Assembly: GCA_030145345.1 (NCBI GenBank) | Contig: JAQYVT010000020.1 | Location: forward strand, 1-38,614 | Reading direction: 5' to 3' | Length of the DNA: 38,614 nt | Source: Desulfobacterales bacterium | GTDB taxonomy: Bacteria > Desulfobacterota > Desulfobacteria > Desulfobacterales > UBA11574 | Shown here: piece after piece, positions 7,607 through 16,211 of the stretch | How positions within the stretch are numbered: position 1 is the stretch's first letter | Layout: each line of letters begins with the position of its first letter | Notes under the pieces: model-generated | Databases searched by the model: none | The model's input: the letters and a program-made list of their open reading frames with translations, nothing else | Told to the model about the DNA's origin: nothing | Program-made: the position numbers and the translations under genes

Positions 7607-10048
7607 TTAAGTCATAAAAAACGGGTCCACGTCCAGCACAACCTTGACATCCCGGTTTTGGATGGCTGCCCGGTTCTCAAACCACATCTTATGAAGAAAC
7701 CTGTGGAGCGGTTTTACATTTTGGCCTTTTAGTAATATTTGCCACCGGTAGTGGTTGGCGATCTTTGGAATCGGGGCTTCAATGGGGCCTAAAATCTCCA
7801 AAGATCTCAAGAAGGCGCTATCGGTTCTTTTTAAATCAAAGCAGAGGTCTCCCAGCGCCTGGGCATGGTGCCGGGTTTTTTCTTTGTTTTTCCCGGAAAT
7901 TTTAAGTTGGACCATCCTTGAAAATGGGGGATAATTAAGATTTTCGCGGAATCCGATCTCATCGTTGTAAAAGGCCTGAAAGTCCTGTGCGGTCGCATAT
8001 AAGATGCTGGAATGAATTGGGTTATAGGTTTGAAGGATTACATTTCCAGGTACAGACCCCCGCCCGGCACGCCCGGCGACCTGGGCCAGAAGCTGAAAGG
8101 TTCGTTCTGCGGCTCGAAAGTCGGGAAAGTTGAGAGAGAGGTCTGCACAGATAATCCCCACCAGGGTAATATTCGGATAGTCATGTCCTTTGGCCACCAT
8201 CTGAGTCCCCACCAAAATATCGATGGTTTGGTTTCTCAGGCCTTTTAATATTTTGATGATGGATCCTTTTCTCCGGGTGGTATCACGATCCATCCTGGCC
8301 ACGGTGGCATCCGGAAAAAGGGTCTTCACCGTAGATTCGATCTTTTCAGTGCCGAGTCCCAGCAGCCGGATCTTTGAGGACCCGCAGGTCTTGCAGTTCG
8401 ATACCGCCGCCCGTGTAAAACCACAGTAATGACATTTATATGCATTGGCCGTTTGGTGCAGTGTCAGAGAAATGTCACAGTTTTTACATTGTATGGCTTC
8501 ACCGCAGGCTGAGCAGACCGGATAGCTGGCGAAGCCCCGCCGGTTCAGAAAAAGGAGAACCTGCTCACCGTGTGCAAGGGTTGTTCTCATTGCCTCGTGG
8601 AGTTCGGGCGTAATAAAACGCCGGATTCCCCTGACATCTCTATTTTTTCGCAGATCGACCATTGTTATTTTGGGCATCGGTCGTTTTTCAACACGTTTCT
8701 TTAGTGTAACGCCCTTAAATTTATTTGTTTTAACATTATAGTAGGACTGTAGAGACGGCGTGGCGGATCCCAGAAGGGCAACGCCGTTTTGGAGCTTTGC
8801 CCTTACCACGGCAAGATCTCTGGCATTGTATCGCAAACCACTGTCCTGTTTGTAGGATGTGTCATGTTCTTCGTCGACGATGATAATTCCGATATTTTTA
8901 AACGGTGCAAAGACGGCAGATCTGGCACCAATGGCAATGGCGACCTCACCCCGGACAATTTGGGTCCACTGATCATAGCGTTCTCCGGGGGAAAGTGCGC
9001 TGTGAAGAACGGCGACGCCCTCACCAAATCGTGCCCGAAACCGCCGCTCCATCTGTGATATAAGGGCGATTTCAGGAACCAGAACTAAAACGGAATAACC
9101 GCCCTTGATGGCCTTTGCCGCAAGCTGCATGTAAACTTCGGTCTTGCCGCTGCCGGTCACGCCGGTTAAAAGGCAGGGTGAAAATTTTCGACCCAGAGAT
9201 GCCATTACGGTGGAGACCACCGTTGTCTGTTCTTGGGTCAGGCTGTGGGGAATGTCCGGGTTGATGGTTTCACCAAAGGGATCGCGATAAACCCTTTTAT
9301 AAAAAATTGAAATATAACCGTCCGCTTCTATACGTTTGATTAGGTTCGGGGCAGACGGAACCACGGCCTTTAATTTTCTCACCGAGATTTCACCCTGAGC
9401 TTCGATCATCTCAAGGATTTTTTTTCTTGAATCGGAAAGGCCGTCTACAGGCATATTTGAACCGGTCAACGCGACATGCCGTTCTACCTTGGGCTTTGTT
9501 GTTCCACCTTTAAGCTTACACGTATGCGCAATAAGCCCTTGACCTTCCATGGCATACATCAGGGCATTCGGGATTTGCTTATGGAGTTTTTTTCGGAGTT
9601 CCTTTAGGCGGCAGGGCGCTGCCGTCAGCAGATTTAAAATCTCGCTTTCCAAAGGTGTCGCCGAATTCTTGACAAGCGCTCGTTCCCCTTTTGCCGTAAG
9701 GGTCACAATATGATCGTCACAAACATTGAGTCCACCCGGCAGTGCGCACTTAATGACATCTCCGATGGGATGCAGGTAGTAATCGGCAATCCATCTAAAG
9801 AATGGTATCATGGATGAGGGAAACAGCGGTGCTTCGTCAAGGATATCCAGAACCGTTTTTATCTCTTCCGGATGGATGTTTTTGCAGAAACCCAAAATAT
9901 ATCCCGTTACCCTGCGCCGACCAAACGGAACCAGGACCCTTTTTCCTGTGGTGGCCAGGGCTGAAAGGTCTTCCGGAACGCTGTATGTATACGTGTTATG
10001 TACCGGAAGGGCTATGGCAACCTCTATGTAAATCGAAGGGGATGTCAC
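7607..10048 (-). CDS. priA: Primosomal protein N' (replication restart helicase PriA)
   Basis: Full-length (813 aa) 3'-5' superfamily 2 helicase that reloads the replisome at stalled forks. The N-terminal 3'-DNA-end-binding domain (about 1-110, with YTYSVPEDL and GKRVLVPFGRR) is followed by a winged-helix region. The helicase core has Walker A GVTGSGKT (K302), the DEEH box (392-395), LLGSATPSL and the late motif QVAGRAGRG. Eight zinc-binding Cys of the PriA insertion are present (C512, C515, C521, C524, C539, C542, C552, C555). The start is GTG at 10048; no better start is visible. Convergent or co-oriented neighbours are far away, so it is probably transcribed alone or with the DUF1573/HAD pair about 220 bp downstream. 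Confidence 0.97.
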   Translation of the reverse strand: MTSPSIYIEVAIALPVHNTYTYSVPEDLSALATTGKRVLVPFGRRRVTGYILGFCKNIHPEEIKTVLDILDEAPLFPSSMIPFFRWIADYYLHPIGDVIKCALPGGLNVCDDHIVTLTAKGERALVKNSATPLESEILNLLTAAPCRLKELRKKLHKQIPNALMYAMEGQGLIAHTCKLKGGTTKPKVERHVALTGSNMPVDGLSDSRKKILEMIEAQGEISVRKLKAVVPSAPNLIKRIEADGYISIFYKRVYRDPFGETINPDIPHSLTQEQTTVVSTVMASLGRKFSPCLLTGVTGSGKTEVYMQLAAKAIKGGYSVLVLVPEIALISQMERRFRARFGEGVAVLHSALSPGERYDQWTQIVRGEVAIAIGARSAVFAPFKNIGIIIVDEEHDTSYKQDSGLRYNARDLAVVRAKLQNGVALLGSATPSLQSYYNVKTNKFKGVTLKKRVEKRPMPKITMVDLRKNRDVRGIRRFITPELHEAMRTTLAHGEQVLLFLNRRGFASYPVCSACGEAIQCKNCDISLTLHQTANAYKCHYCGFTRAAVSNCKTCGSSKIRLLGLGTEKIESTVKTLFPDATVARMDRDTTRRKGSIIKILKGLRNQTIDILVGTQMVAKGHDYPNITLVGIICADLSLNFPDFRAAERTFQLLAQVAGRAGRGSVPGNVILQTYNPIHSSILYATAQDFQAFYNDEIGFRENLNYPPFSRMVQLKISGKNKEKTRHHAQALGDLCFDLKRTDSAFLRSLEILGPIEAPIPKIANHYRWQILLKGQNVKPLHRFLHKMWFENRAAIQNRDVKVVLDVDPFFMT

Positions 10049-10471
10049 TGGGTTAAGCGCCTTGTTGTTATGGGTATGTAGAAAGCATGATGGCTATCAG
10101 TGGCTTTTTCCTTGACAGCCAACCGGCTTTTCTTTAAGCTGTTATCTGGAAACTATGCGTGAAAATTAGATATTTTAAAAACATTTCGATTCAATCACAA
10201 TACCATTGAAATCGGATAAGATCGTTCAGCGTTTTTTATAAAGCCTTCCCAAACATAGCGTTAACGTCGATATTTTTCAACCATTTCTAAATCAGTTATG
10301 CGCATCGCCGGTTTTCAAAAAATTAACGTCTTCGTATTCTCAAAACACACACCCGAAAAAAATCCAAATATCCTGCTTGGGCGATCCGCGCTGCAACTTT
10401 TTATGAACCCCCTTAAAAAGGAGATAAAATAAACATCTCGGAAATTCTACAACCGATTAAAGGAGGAAAAT
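10049..10471. other. Intergenic region, divergent priA / small membrane protein
   Basis: I see no gene, RNA or repeat here. A TTGACA at 10112-10117 followed after 17 bases by TAAGCT is a poor promoter candidate on the plus strand. Just before the next gene are two purine-rich tracts: AAGGAGAT near 10420, followed by a frame too short to call, and the ribosome site AAAGGAGG of the gene at 10472. Confidence 0.5.
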
Positions 10472-10774
10472 ATGCATAAAATTGCAAAACAATCCATGGT
10501 ATTTTTGTTGATTGCAACGCTTGTTCTGGTTCCATTCGGGACTTCGGCCCTGGCACGGGAGGTGTCCCTGGACGAGAAAAATACCGCCGGCGCCATGACC
10601 GCTGATCTTGTGTTTGTGAGACCGTTGGGGATCGTTGCCACCGTCTTGGGGTGCGCCGTTTTTGTTGTATCTCTCCCCTTCTCGGCGCTGGGGAGTAATA
10701 CCCAAGAGGCATCCCAAAAGCTGGTGAAAGAACCCGCCCAATTTACCTTTAAACGGCCGCTGGGAGAGTTTTAG
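10472..10774 (+). CDS. Small exported/membrane protein of unknown function (100 aa)
   Basis: The ATG has an ideal ribosome site (AAAGGAGG, 7 bases away). Residues 1-28 form a signal peptide (KQSMVFLLIATLVLVPFG, with ALA before ARE). A second hydrophobic helix, residues about 51-70 (RPLGIVATVLGCAVFVVSLP), is followed by FSALGSNTQEASQKLV and a conserved-looking FKRPLGEF end. The arrangement resembles a family of roughly 100-residue hypothetical proteins in deltaproteobacteria that databases sometimes label multidrug transporter; that name is not supported by anything visible. The product is probably anchored in the inner membrane. The IMPase-like gene follows after 63 bp and may be co-transcribed. 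Confidence 0.8.
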   Translation: MHKIAKQSMVFLLIATLVLVPFGTSALAREVSLDEKNTAGAMTADLVFVRPLGIVATVLGCAVFVVSLPFSALGSNTQEASQKLVKEPAQFTFKRPLGEF

Positions 10775-10837
10775 ATTTTTTATAATTCATTCAGCTTTTC
10801 ATGAAGATGGATCGTCACGTTTAAACAAGGAGGTCAG

Positions 10838-11638
10838 ATGGCTGCTAAAAAACGTCATGGGATTGAAGTGTTGACTCAATTCGCAATGGAAGTGATCCGC
10901 CGTTCAGGTGAAGAGGCGCTTTTGTATTATGGCAAAGGCAATTCCCGCATTAAATTTGATGAAGAGCTTGTTACGGAGGCGGATTCCCATCTAATGGAAT
11001 TTTTTCAGGATCAACTGGACAATCGTTTTCCTGAGCACCAGGTGTTTAAAAACAATCAATCGAACACGGATTATACCCATGATGAAAAGCGCTATATCTG
11101 GATATTTGACCCATTGGACGGTGTGGCCAACTTTCAGGCGGGCATTCCCATATGGGGCATCTCTTTGGCGCTCATTGAAAATTTTTGGCCGATTTTCGGC
11201 GTGTTTTATATGCCTGCAACCGGCGATCTTTTTCATGCACGGGCCGACCAAAACGCTTTTCTGGGAACTGAAGAAATTCACGTTTCAGATCTGAAGAATA
11301 TCAACGACGAGAGTCTTCTCTTCACGTATTCACGATTTCACCACCGTTACCGTTCAACATTTCCGGGAAAAATCCGCGATCTGGGGTGCACCGGCGCACA
11401 CATATGTTATGTGGCCATGGGTCGTGCAGAAGCGGCCGTGATCGCCAATGAGTCCTATCAGGATCTTGCTGCCGCCGGCATTATTCTTGAGGCGGCCGGC
11501 GGAAAAATCTGCAAGATGGATGGGAGCGACTTTTTCATCAATGAATATCTGGATGGTCAAAAGATCAATGACCGCCTTCTGGTTATGGCTCCGGGTATTT
11601 ACTCCCAAGTTCGAAACAGTCTTCAAGAGAGTTCTTAA
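10838..11638 (+). CDS. Inositol monophosphatase-family protein with altered metal site
   Basis: A 266-residue member of the Mg2+-dependent IMPase/fructose-1,6-bisphosphatase superfamily. The signature IFDPLDGVANF (D91, D94) is present, and the later YQDLAAAGIILEAAGG carries the third Asp of the metal site. Odd point: the family normally has a Gly-Glu-Glu loop about 20 residues before the signature, whose Glu binds metal. Here that loop reads HQVFKNNQSN, with no Glu, so the activity may be changed or lost. An excellent ribosome site (AAGGAGGT) precedes the ATG. The TAA stop abuts the ATG of the following VOC gene, so the two form a coupled pair. Substrate unknown. Confidence 0.85.
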   Translation: MAAKKRHGIEVLTQFAMEVIRRSGEEALLYYGKGNSRIKFDEELVTEADSHLMEFFQDQLDNRFPEHQVFKNNQSNTDYTHDEKRYIWIFDPLDGVANFQAGIPIWGISLALIENFWPIFGVFYMPATGDLFHARADQNAFLGTEEIHVSDLKNINDESLLFTYSRFHHRYRSTFPGKIRDLGCTGAHICYVAMGRAEAAVIANESYQDLAAAGIILEAAGGKICKMDGSDFFINEYLDGQKINDRLLVMAPGIYSQVRNSLQESS

Positions 11639-12214
11639 ATGATTTCAAGAATCGATCATATCTCAATCGCCGTGAAAGATTATGCAAACGCACGCCATTT
11701 TTTTGAAGATATACTCGGGGCGATCCCCGGGGCGGGCGATAAAAACCATCATTTGAAATATCATTGGCAAATTTTTTCATTTGGAGACCTCTCTCGTCTC
11801 GAGTTGATAAGTTCTACCGGTCACGGAAGTTTTCTGTCCAATTTCTTTAAAAAAAATAAAAACGGCGGGTTTCACCATATTTCCCTGCAGACCCCGGATA
11901 TCCAAAAAACAATGCAGAAGCTGGATGATCATAATATTTCTTATTTCGGGTATAATGAATATGGCGATTTCTGGAAGGAGATCTTTATTCATCCCAAAGA
12001 TGCCTTTGGCGTTCTCATCCAGATTGCGGAATTTGATCCGGACGACTGGCTGGACAAAGCCGCTGTATTTCCCAAAGGACAAAAATGGGCGGTGGGTGAG
12101 CATAGAGATGGCTGTACGTTAAATTTTGCCCATCCCGGCGGGGGAAAAGTTAAACTTAAATTGACAAAAAAAGAAATTAAAAGACTTATCCGTGAATTAG
12201 AGGAATCCTATTGA
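11639..12214 (+). CDS. VOC-superfamily protein (glyoxalase / methylmalonyl-CoA epimerase-like)
   Basis: The 191-residue product begins ISRIDHISIAVKDYANARHFF, the standard opening beta-alpha unit of vicinal-oxygen-chelate enzymes with a metal-ligand His. It continues with HHISLQTPDIQKTMQKL, the second module with another His, and ends with a Glu-containing strand, FGVLIQIAEF. The extra C-terminal 60 residues are unlike the 130-150-residue epimerases, so methylmalonyl-CoA epimerase is only one option. The ATG directly follows the TAA of the IMPase-like gene. The 3' end overlaps the convergent hydrolase gene by 7 bases. Confidence 0.85.
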   Translation: MISRIDHISIAVKDYANARHFFEDILGAIPGAGDKNHHLKYHWQIFSFGDLSRLELISSTGHGSFLSNFFKKNKNGGFHHISLQTPDIQKTMQKLDDHNISYFGYNEYGDFWKEIFIHPKDAFGVLIQIAEFDPDDWLDKAAVFPKGQKWAVGEHRDGCTLNFAHPGGGKVKLKLTKKEIKRLIRELEESY

Positions 12215-13110
12215 GGATTGAGCTGCTCAAGCATCCACCGGGATAGAACGCTTGCAAGCTTTTTTTGGTGATTGCTGAAACGGTGATTGGCGTCGGGTAT
12301 TTTGATCACCGTCACATCGGTGGCGGGCGTTCCGCTGCTGCGGATCCGGTCAGCCACTTCAGGATTGGCCAGCCGGTCGGCAAGCCCGTGAACGATGAGA
12401 ACCGGTTTGGAAATTCGGGCGATGTTCCGGTATGGGTCAGAAACCGTTTCCGGTCCTCTAAGGCTCACCACGTGGTCGGCGGTGTAAAGCGCTTTACCCA
12501 AAGGGCCGAGATTGATGAGCATCCATTGGTCTCCTTTTCCCTTGGCCACCAAATCTTGGGCCTGGCGGAGAACCCGGGTTGCAGTTTCGAGACCGAATAT
12601 ATGTATATTCCACTCGAACAGATTGCCCGGAGGACCGGTTAAAAGCACGCCTTTTATCCTGGGGTCTCCGGTTTTCGCCAGATAGTATAGCACCCGGTTG
12701 GTTCCCATGCTGTGACCGTAGAGGAAGATGGAATTATATCCAAGTTGTGCCATTTTATGGACTGCCGCTGCAATGTCATGGCGGTTATCTTCAAAACGGT
12801 TCTTTTTGGGACCCCGGTCATGATCCCGCATATTGAGGGCAAGGGTGGCAAACCCTCGATCTGCAAACGCTTCCGGAAGAAAGCCCATGATGCCAGAATA
12901 AAAATTGCCGCTGTAGCCGTGAATCATGACCACCCCGGCATTTTTTTCGGACTTATGGGGCGTTCGCATAACACCGGTTAGCTGAATTCCATCGGTGGTT
13001 TTCAGGCGAACCAGCGCTACCCCGATATCTCCAGCCGCCCGGGCCGGCGAGTTTATGTGCATAAAGACAAGCAGGCAGACCAGTATAGAATGTTTGAAAA
13101 ATCGCATCAT
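12208..13110 (-). CDS. Exported alpha/beta hydrolase
   Basis: A 300-residue serine hydrolase. A signal peptide (MRFFKHSILVCLLVFMHINS, cut near ARA) precedes the core. The oxyanion region is VVMIHGYSGN, the nucleophile elbow is YGHSMGTN, the acid lies in VHGLADRLANPE and the catalytic His in DANHRFSNH. The absence of a lid-rich insert and the HGY/GHSMG pattern suit small esterases or lysophospholipase-like enzymes; the substrate is not predictable. I chose the ATG at 13108-13110 because AGAGGTC lies just upstream and the signal peptide then begins properly. A longer frame to 13179 has no ribosome site. A second ATG follows immediately at 13107. Convergent with the VOC gene. Confidence 0.85.
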   Translation of the reverse strand: MMRFFKHSILVCLLVFMHINSPARAAGDIGVALVRLKTTDGIQLTGVMRTPHKSEKNAGVVMIHGYSGNFYSGIMGFLPEAFADRGFATLALNMRDHDRGPKKNRFEDNRHDIAAAVHKMAQLGYNSIFLYGHSMGTNRVLYYLAKTGDPRIKGVLLTGPPGNLFEWNIHIFGLETATRVLRQAQDLVAKGKGDQWMLINLGPLGKALYTADHVVSLRGPETVSDPYRNIARISKPVLIVHGLADRLANPEVADRIRSSGTPATDVTVIKIPDANHRFSNHQKKLASVLSRWMLEQLNPQ

Positions 13111-13230
13111 GACCTCTTTGTTGTATTTATGACCACAATTGTTTGGCGGTTTGAGCCTTTTGCAAACTTCTAAACGCAACGCATAAATTTATCAAGAAAA
13201 TAGTTATGTTGTAATCTACAGGAGGTAAAA

Positions 13231-13641
13231 ATGTTCGTTCATAAAACCGAAGTTCAAGTTCGTTTTGGTGATACCGATCCCTATGGTGTTGTTTACTTCG
13301 TCGCCTATTTCCGATATTTTCATCAGGGCATTGAAGAATTCCTGCGTCATATCGGCATAAACCCTGGGACTTTTTTTCGAAACAAGGAAGAAAAATTCGG
13401 CATGCCCAAAGTGGCTGCCGACTGCAACTTTTTAGCCCCGGCCTATTATGGGGATTTACTGGAGATGCATACCTCCATAAAAGAAATCAGGGGAAAAGCC
13501 ATCATTTTTCAGTTCCATTTTTACCGACCGCCAAAAACGCGCTTGCTGGCCGAAGGGAGTGTTACCTTCGTGGCCATCGATCATACCTGGAAGGCGATAC
13601 CGTTGCCCAAAATTATCGCCGAGAAATTAGAGGGTCTTTAG
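13231..13641 (+). CDS. Hotdog-fold acyl-CoA thioesterase (YbgC/4-HBT family)
   Basis: A 136-residue single hotdog domain. The diagnostic RFGDTDPYGVVYFVAYF near residues 11-27 contains the catalytic Asp of the 4-hydroxybenzoyl-CoA thioesterase/YbgC family and the helix that follows it. The later strand LLAEGSVTFVAID completes the fold. Such enzymes hydrolyse short-chain or aromatic acyl-CoAs in the cytoplasm. The ATG is preceded by an ideal ribosome site (GGAGGT). It is divergent from the alpha/beta hydrolase, with 120 bp between them, and convergent with selD. Confidence 0.9.
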   Translation: MFVHKTEVQVRFGDTDPYGVVYFVAYFRYFHQGIEEFLRHIGINPGTFFRNKEEKFGMPKVAADCNFLAPAYYGDLLEMHTSIKEIRGKAIIFQFHFYRPPKTRLLAEGSVTFVAIDHTWKAIPLPKIIAEKLEGL

Positions 13642-13677
13642 CCCGGATTTCCCCCACCTTAATAAGGCGCAAGCAAA

Positions 13678-13695
13678 ACTTTTTCATGAAAAAGT
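13678..13695. repeat. Perfect 18-bp palindrome between convergent genes
   Basis: ACTTTTTCATGAAAAAGT is its own reverse complement. It lies between the convergent thioesterase and selD genes. Without a GC-rich stem it is a poor intrinsic terminator, although A- and T-runs on both strands could give weak bidirectional termination. A short operator is the other option. Confidence 0.5.
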
Positions 13696-13832
13696 CGGGT
13701 TAAGAGAGTTCGAGGGGTTCATAGTCCGATGGAATAGACGCTTTTTTAGCGGGCCCCAATGGATGCCTATTTAAATTGCCTCGATGGGGAAAAGGGATCG
13801 GGGGGCTAATACGTTGCTCCCTGGCCGGGCAT

Positions 13833-14891
13833 TTATTTAAATACCAGATGCGTCGCCGCTTTCACTTCACGAACACGGCCGATGATTTTGGCCGCCGCCA
13901 CCTTCCCGGCATGTAATGCTTTGATGAGATTTTCTCCCTGGGCTTCAGATACTGCCACTAAAAGGCCGCCGCTGGTTTGCGGGTCAAATAAAATTTCCTG
14001 ATGCCACAACGGAACGTCGGCCTCAATCCGCATATATTTTTCCACCATCTGTCTGTTGGAGGCATTTACGCCGGTTCTCATCCCTTTTTTATAGACCGCC
14101 AGCGCCTCGTCCAGGATCGGTAAACGGGCAACTTCGATTTCCAGGCAGACTTCAGAAGCTTTGGCCATTTCAAAGCCGTGCCCGGACAACCCGAATCCGG
14201 TTACATCGGTGGCGGCATGTATGTCGAAACCCGCCATGACCTCAGCAGCAGTTCGGTTGAGGGTTGAAGTGGCTGCCACACAGGCATCCATGGCCTTCTT
14301 GGAGACCCATAGTTTCAAATTAGCATTGAACAGTACGCCGCTTCCGATGGGTTTGGTGAGAATCAACACATCTCCCGGCCGGGCGCCCCGGTTGGTCCAG
14401 AATTTGTCGGGATGGACGACGCCGGTCACCGCTAACCCGAATTTGGGTTCTTCGTCTTCGATGGAATGCCCCCCTGCCAGCACCGCTCCTGCTTCGGTAA
14501 TCTTGTTTAAAGCGCCGGCGACGATTTGATGCAGGACATCCAAGGGGAGCTTCTTGGCGGGAAAACTGACCAGATTCAGGCAGGCGATGGGACGGCCGCC
14601 CATGGCATAAACATCGCTGATGGCGTTTGCAGCCGCAATCTGGCCGAATACATACGGATCGTTCACCGGGGGCGTGATATAATCGGCCGTCATAATGACG
14701 GCCAGATCGTCGGTCAATCGATAAATGCCCGCATCATCACTGGTTTCATAGCCCACCAGTAAGTTGGGATCTTCATGTTTGGGTAAACCCGCCAACAGAT
14801 TACCGAGCCCGACCGGGTCGATTTTTGCGGCTCAACCGCAGGTTTTTGACAGGCTCAGCAGGGTCGGCTTTTTGAAAAGGTTTAGTTTCAC
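13833..14891 (-). CDS. selD: Selenide, water dikinase (selenophosphate synthase), Sec-containing
   Basis: SelD makes selenophosphate from selenide and ATP, the Se donor for Sec-tRNA. The usual reading would start at TTG 14795 and lose the active site. Extending upstream in frame through a TGA at 14834-14832 gives a GTG start at 14891 with GGAG 10 bases ahead. The N-terminus then reads MKLNLFKK...SKTCGUAAKIDP, where Sec20 replaces the catalytic Cys of the SelD C-G-(C/U)-A-A-K-I motif and Lys23 is the conserved Lys. The remainder is typical: ETSDDAGIYRL, AMGGRPIACL, AGGHSIEDEEPKFGL, DVTGFGLSGHGFEMA and FDPQTSGGLL. Product length is 352 aa. It is the last gene of a minus-strand group with C_GCAxxG, rhodanese and MauE-like genes. 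Confidence 0.95.
14805..14834 (-). promoter_or_regulatory. Candidate bacterial SECIS in selD
   Basis: The UGA itself begins a stem: GAGCC (14833-14829) pairs with GGCTC (14809-14805). Above an asymmetric bulge, CGAC (14820-14817) pairs with GTCG (14813-14810) around a 3-nt loop, CCG. The apical loop is about 15-20 nt past the UGA, in the expected range for bacterial Sec insertion elements. Confidence 0.6.
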
Positions 14892-15018
14892 TGCATGAAT
14901 GCTCCATGGTTGAAATTGTTGTACGCGCTTATTATTCTTCAACTTTAATGCTAAGGTCAAGATCTTTCATCAAAATGGTGTTGGATATGCCACCGGCAAA
15001 TTTTGAAATAACAGGTGG

Positions 15019-15597
15019 TTATGACCGAAAGATGTTGGTCAGTTGATGGATCCGTCCATCGATATTGGAATCGGATTGATTCACATAGGTCCAGTCAGCC
15101 TTTTCAATCAGTTCTGATTTTTGTTCCAGGATACGGCGGGCGGCCTGTTCGGCAACGGTTCCCGCCTTTTGGGCACACAGTCGGTAGTAGCGCTGTGTTC
15201 CGAGCTTGATATTCTTCGTTAACACCCGGCAGCAGGTGGCACCGAAACAGGCCTTGAACCGGTCGTGAAGTTCCCTGGAAGCCTTGTAAACCGCTCGGTT
15301 GTTGAAAAATCCGGGGCCATTGCGCCCCAAAAACAACCCCAGGGAAATAATTCCGGCGCTTAACGCGCCGCACGTACAGCCGCTGCCCCCGAATCCTTCC
15401 GGCAAACCCGAGGTGAGCCGCACGGCCATCTCAGGAGACAGACCGCCTTTGAGTCCTTGATTCAGGACCGTCAGAACCGCCTCGGAACACATGAGTTGTT
15501 TGGTCGTGAACAGGTTTTCGGTACGTTGCCGGATTTTTTTAATCAGTGCTTCCGCACTGCGGTCCACACGGTAATTTTCGGGGTTTGGTCGTATCAT
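15019..15597 (-). CDS. C_GCAxxG_C_C family redox-type protein
   Basis: A 192-residue protein with the Cys pattern that names this family: MCSEAVLTVLNQGL near residue 36, then GFGGSGCTCGALSAGIISLGL, then CFGATCCRVL and a final YRLCAQKA. Members are thought to carry redox-active or metal-binding cysteines and are common in anaerobes; a precise activity is not established. No signal peptide is seen, so it is cytoplasmic. The ATG at 15595-15597 has a weak ribosome site. It lies 80 bp after the rhodanese gene, with a hairpin between, and 127 bp before selD on the same strand, so a link to selenium or sulfur handling is possible but inferred. Confidence 0.85.
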   Translation of the reverse strand: MIRPNPENYRVDRSAEALIKKIRQRTENLFTTKQLMCSEAVLTVLNQGLKGGLSPEMAVRLTSGLPEGFGGSGCTCGALSAGIISLGLFLGRNGPGFFNNRAVYKASRELHDRFKACFGATCCRVLTKNIKLGTQRYYRLCAQKAGTVAEQAARRILEQKSELIEKADWTYVNQSDSNIDGRIHQLTNIFRS

Positions 15598-15622
15598 AAT
15601 ACATTCTTAAAGACATACGACA

Positions 15623-15648
15623 CCGAACCTGGGATATCACGGGTTCGG
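15623..15648. other. Hairpin between rhodanese and C_GCAxxG genes
   Basis: CCGAACC (15623-15629) and GGTTCGG (15642-15648) form a 7-bp inverted repeat with a 12-nt loop. There is no T-run on the minus strand, so it is more likely an RNA-stability or processing structure than a terminator. Confidence 0.45.
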
Positions 15649-15677
15649 CGTGTGTGCCCCTGACCGATCTCGAATCC

Positions 15678-16211
15678 TTATTTTGCCTTCTCTACCGGAT
15701 AGTCCGCGCCTTTCCAGGCAAAAATTCCGCCCGGAAAGCGCAGAACATTTTTGTAGCCCAGCTTCTGGGCCCACATGGCCCCATTGTGGCTGCGGGTACA
15801 CTTTACAAACCCGCAGTAGATGACGATGGTTTTTGACAGGTCGGGACCGAGCAGCGCCTTGAAATCGTCAATGGTTTTTCCGTCCGTCTGTTTGGTATCC
15901 CACGCTTTCATCTCGGGAATGGGAAACAGAAACTGCTCGGCACCGGGAACATGCGTTTTTTTATAGCTGGCATCATAGGGCATGGTATCGATAATAAGAA
16001 TATCCTTGCCGGAATCGATCAGGTCTTTAAGTTCCTTGGTTGTGATCACGTCGTAACCGCCCTGCTGGACTTCCCGGACCAACTTGACGGTTTCCTGCTC
16101 TTTCACGACCTCTTTTTCAAATTTGTTTTTGGCGAATGCCGGATTTGCCGGTTGCATCAGAAACAGTCCAACGGCCATAAAGCCGAAAATAAATTTTCCC
16201 ATTCGAATCAT
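15678..16211 (-). CDS. Exported rhodanese-domain protein
   Basis: A 177-residue protein with a signal peptide (KFIFGFMAVGLFLMQPANPAFA) and one rhodanese domain. ITTKELKDLIDSGKDILIIDTMP opens the domain, VPGAEQFLFP follows, and the active-site loop is VIYCGFVKCTRSHNGA. That loop has two cysteines (C-x4-C), and the first aligns with the persulfide-forming Cys. The domain closes with FPGGIFAWKGADYPVEK. It should act in the periplasm on sulfur, or by analogy selenium, transfer. The start at ATG 16209-16211 is chosen over GTG 16214 because AAGGAGG is then well spaced and the ATG overlaps the MauE-like stop (TGATG). Tight coupling to that membrane protein suggests they work together. Confidence 0.88.
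   Translation of the reverse strand: MIRMGKFIFGFMAVGLFLMQPANPAFAKNKFEKEVVKEQETVKLVREVQQGGYDVITTKELKDLIDSGKDILIIDTMPYDASYKKTHVPGAEQFLFPIPEMKAWDTKQTDGKTIDDFKALLGPDLSKTIVIYCGFVKCTRSHNGAMWAQKLGYKNVLRFPGGIFAWKGADYPVEKAK

Noticed and set aside
14944-15018. Possible extension of the C_GCAxxG protein past its stop
   Set aside because: The same frame continues for about 24 sense codons after TAA, not TGA, so Sec readthrough does not apply, and the tail is too short to be a domain.
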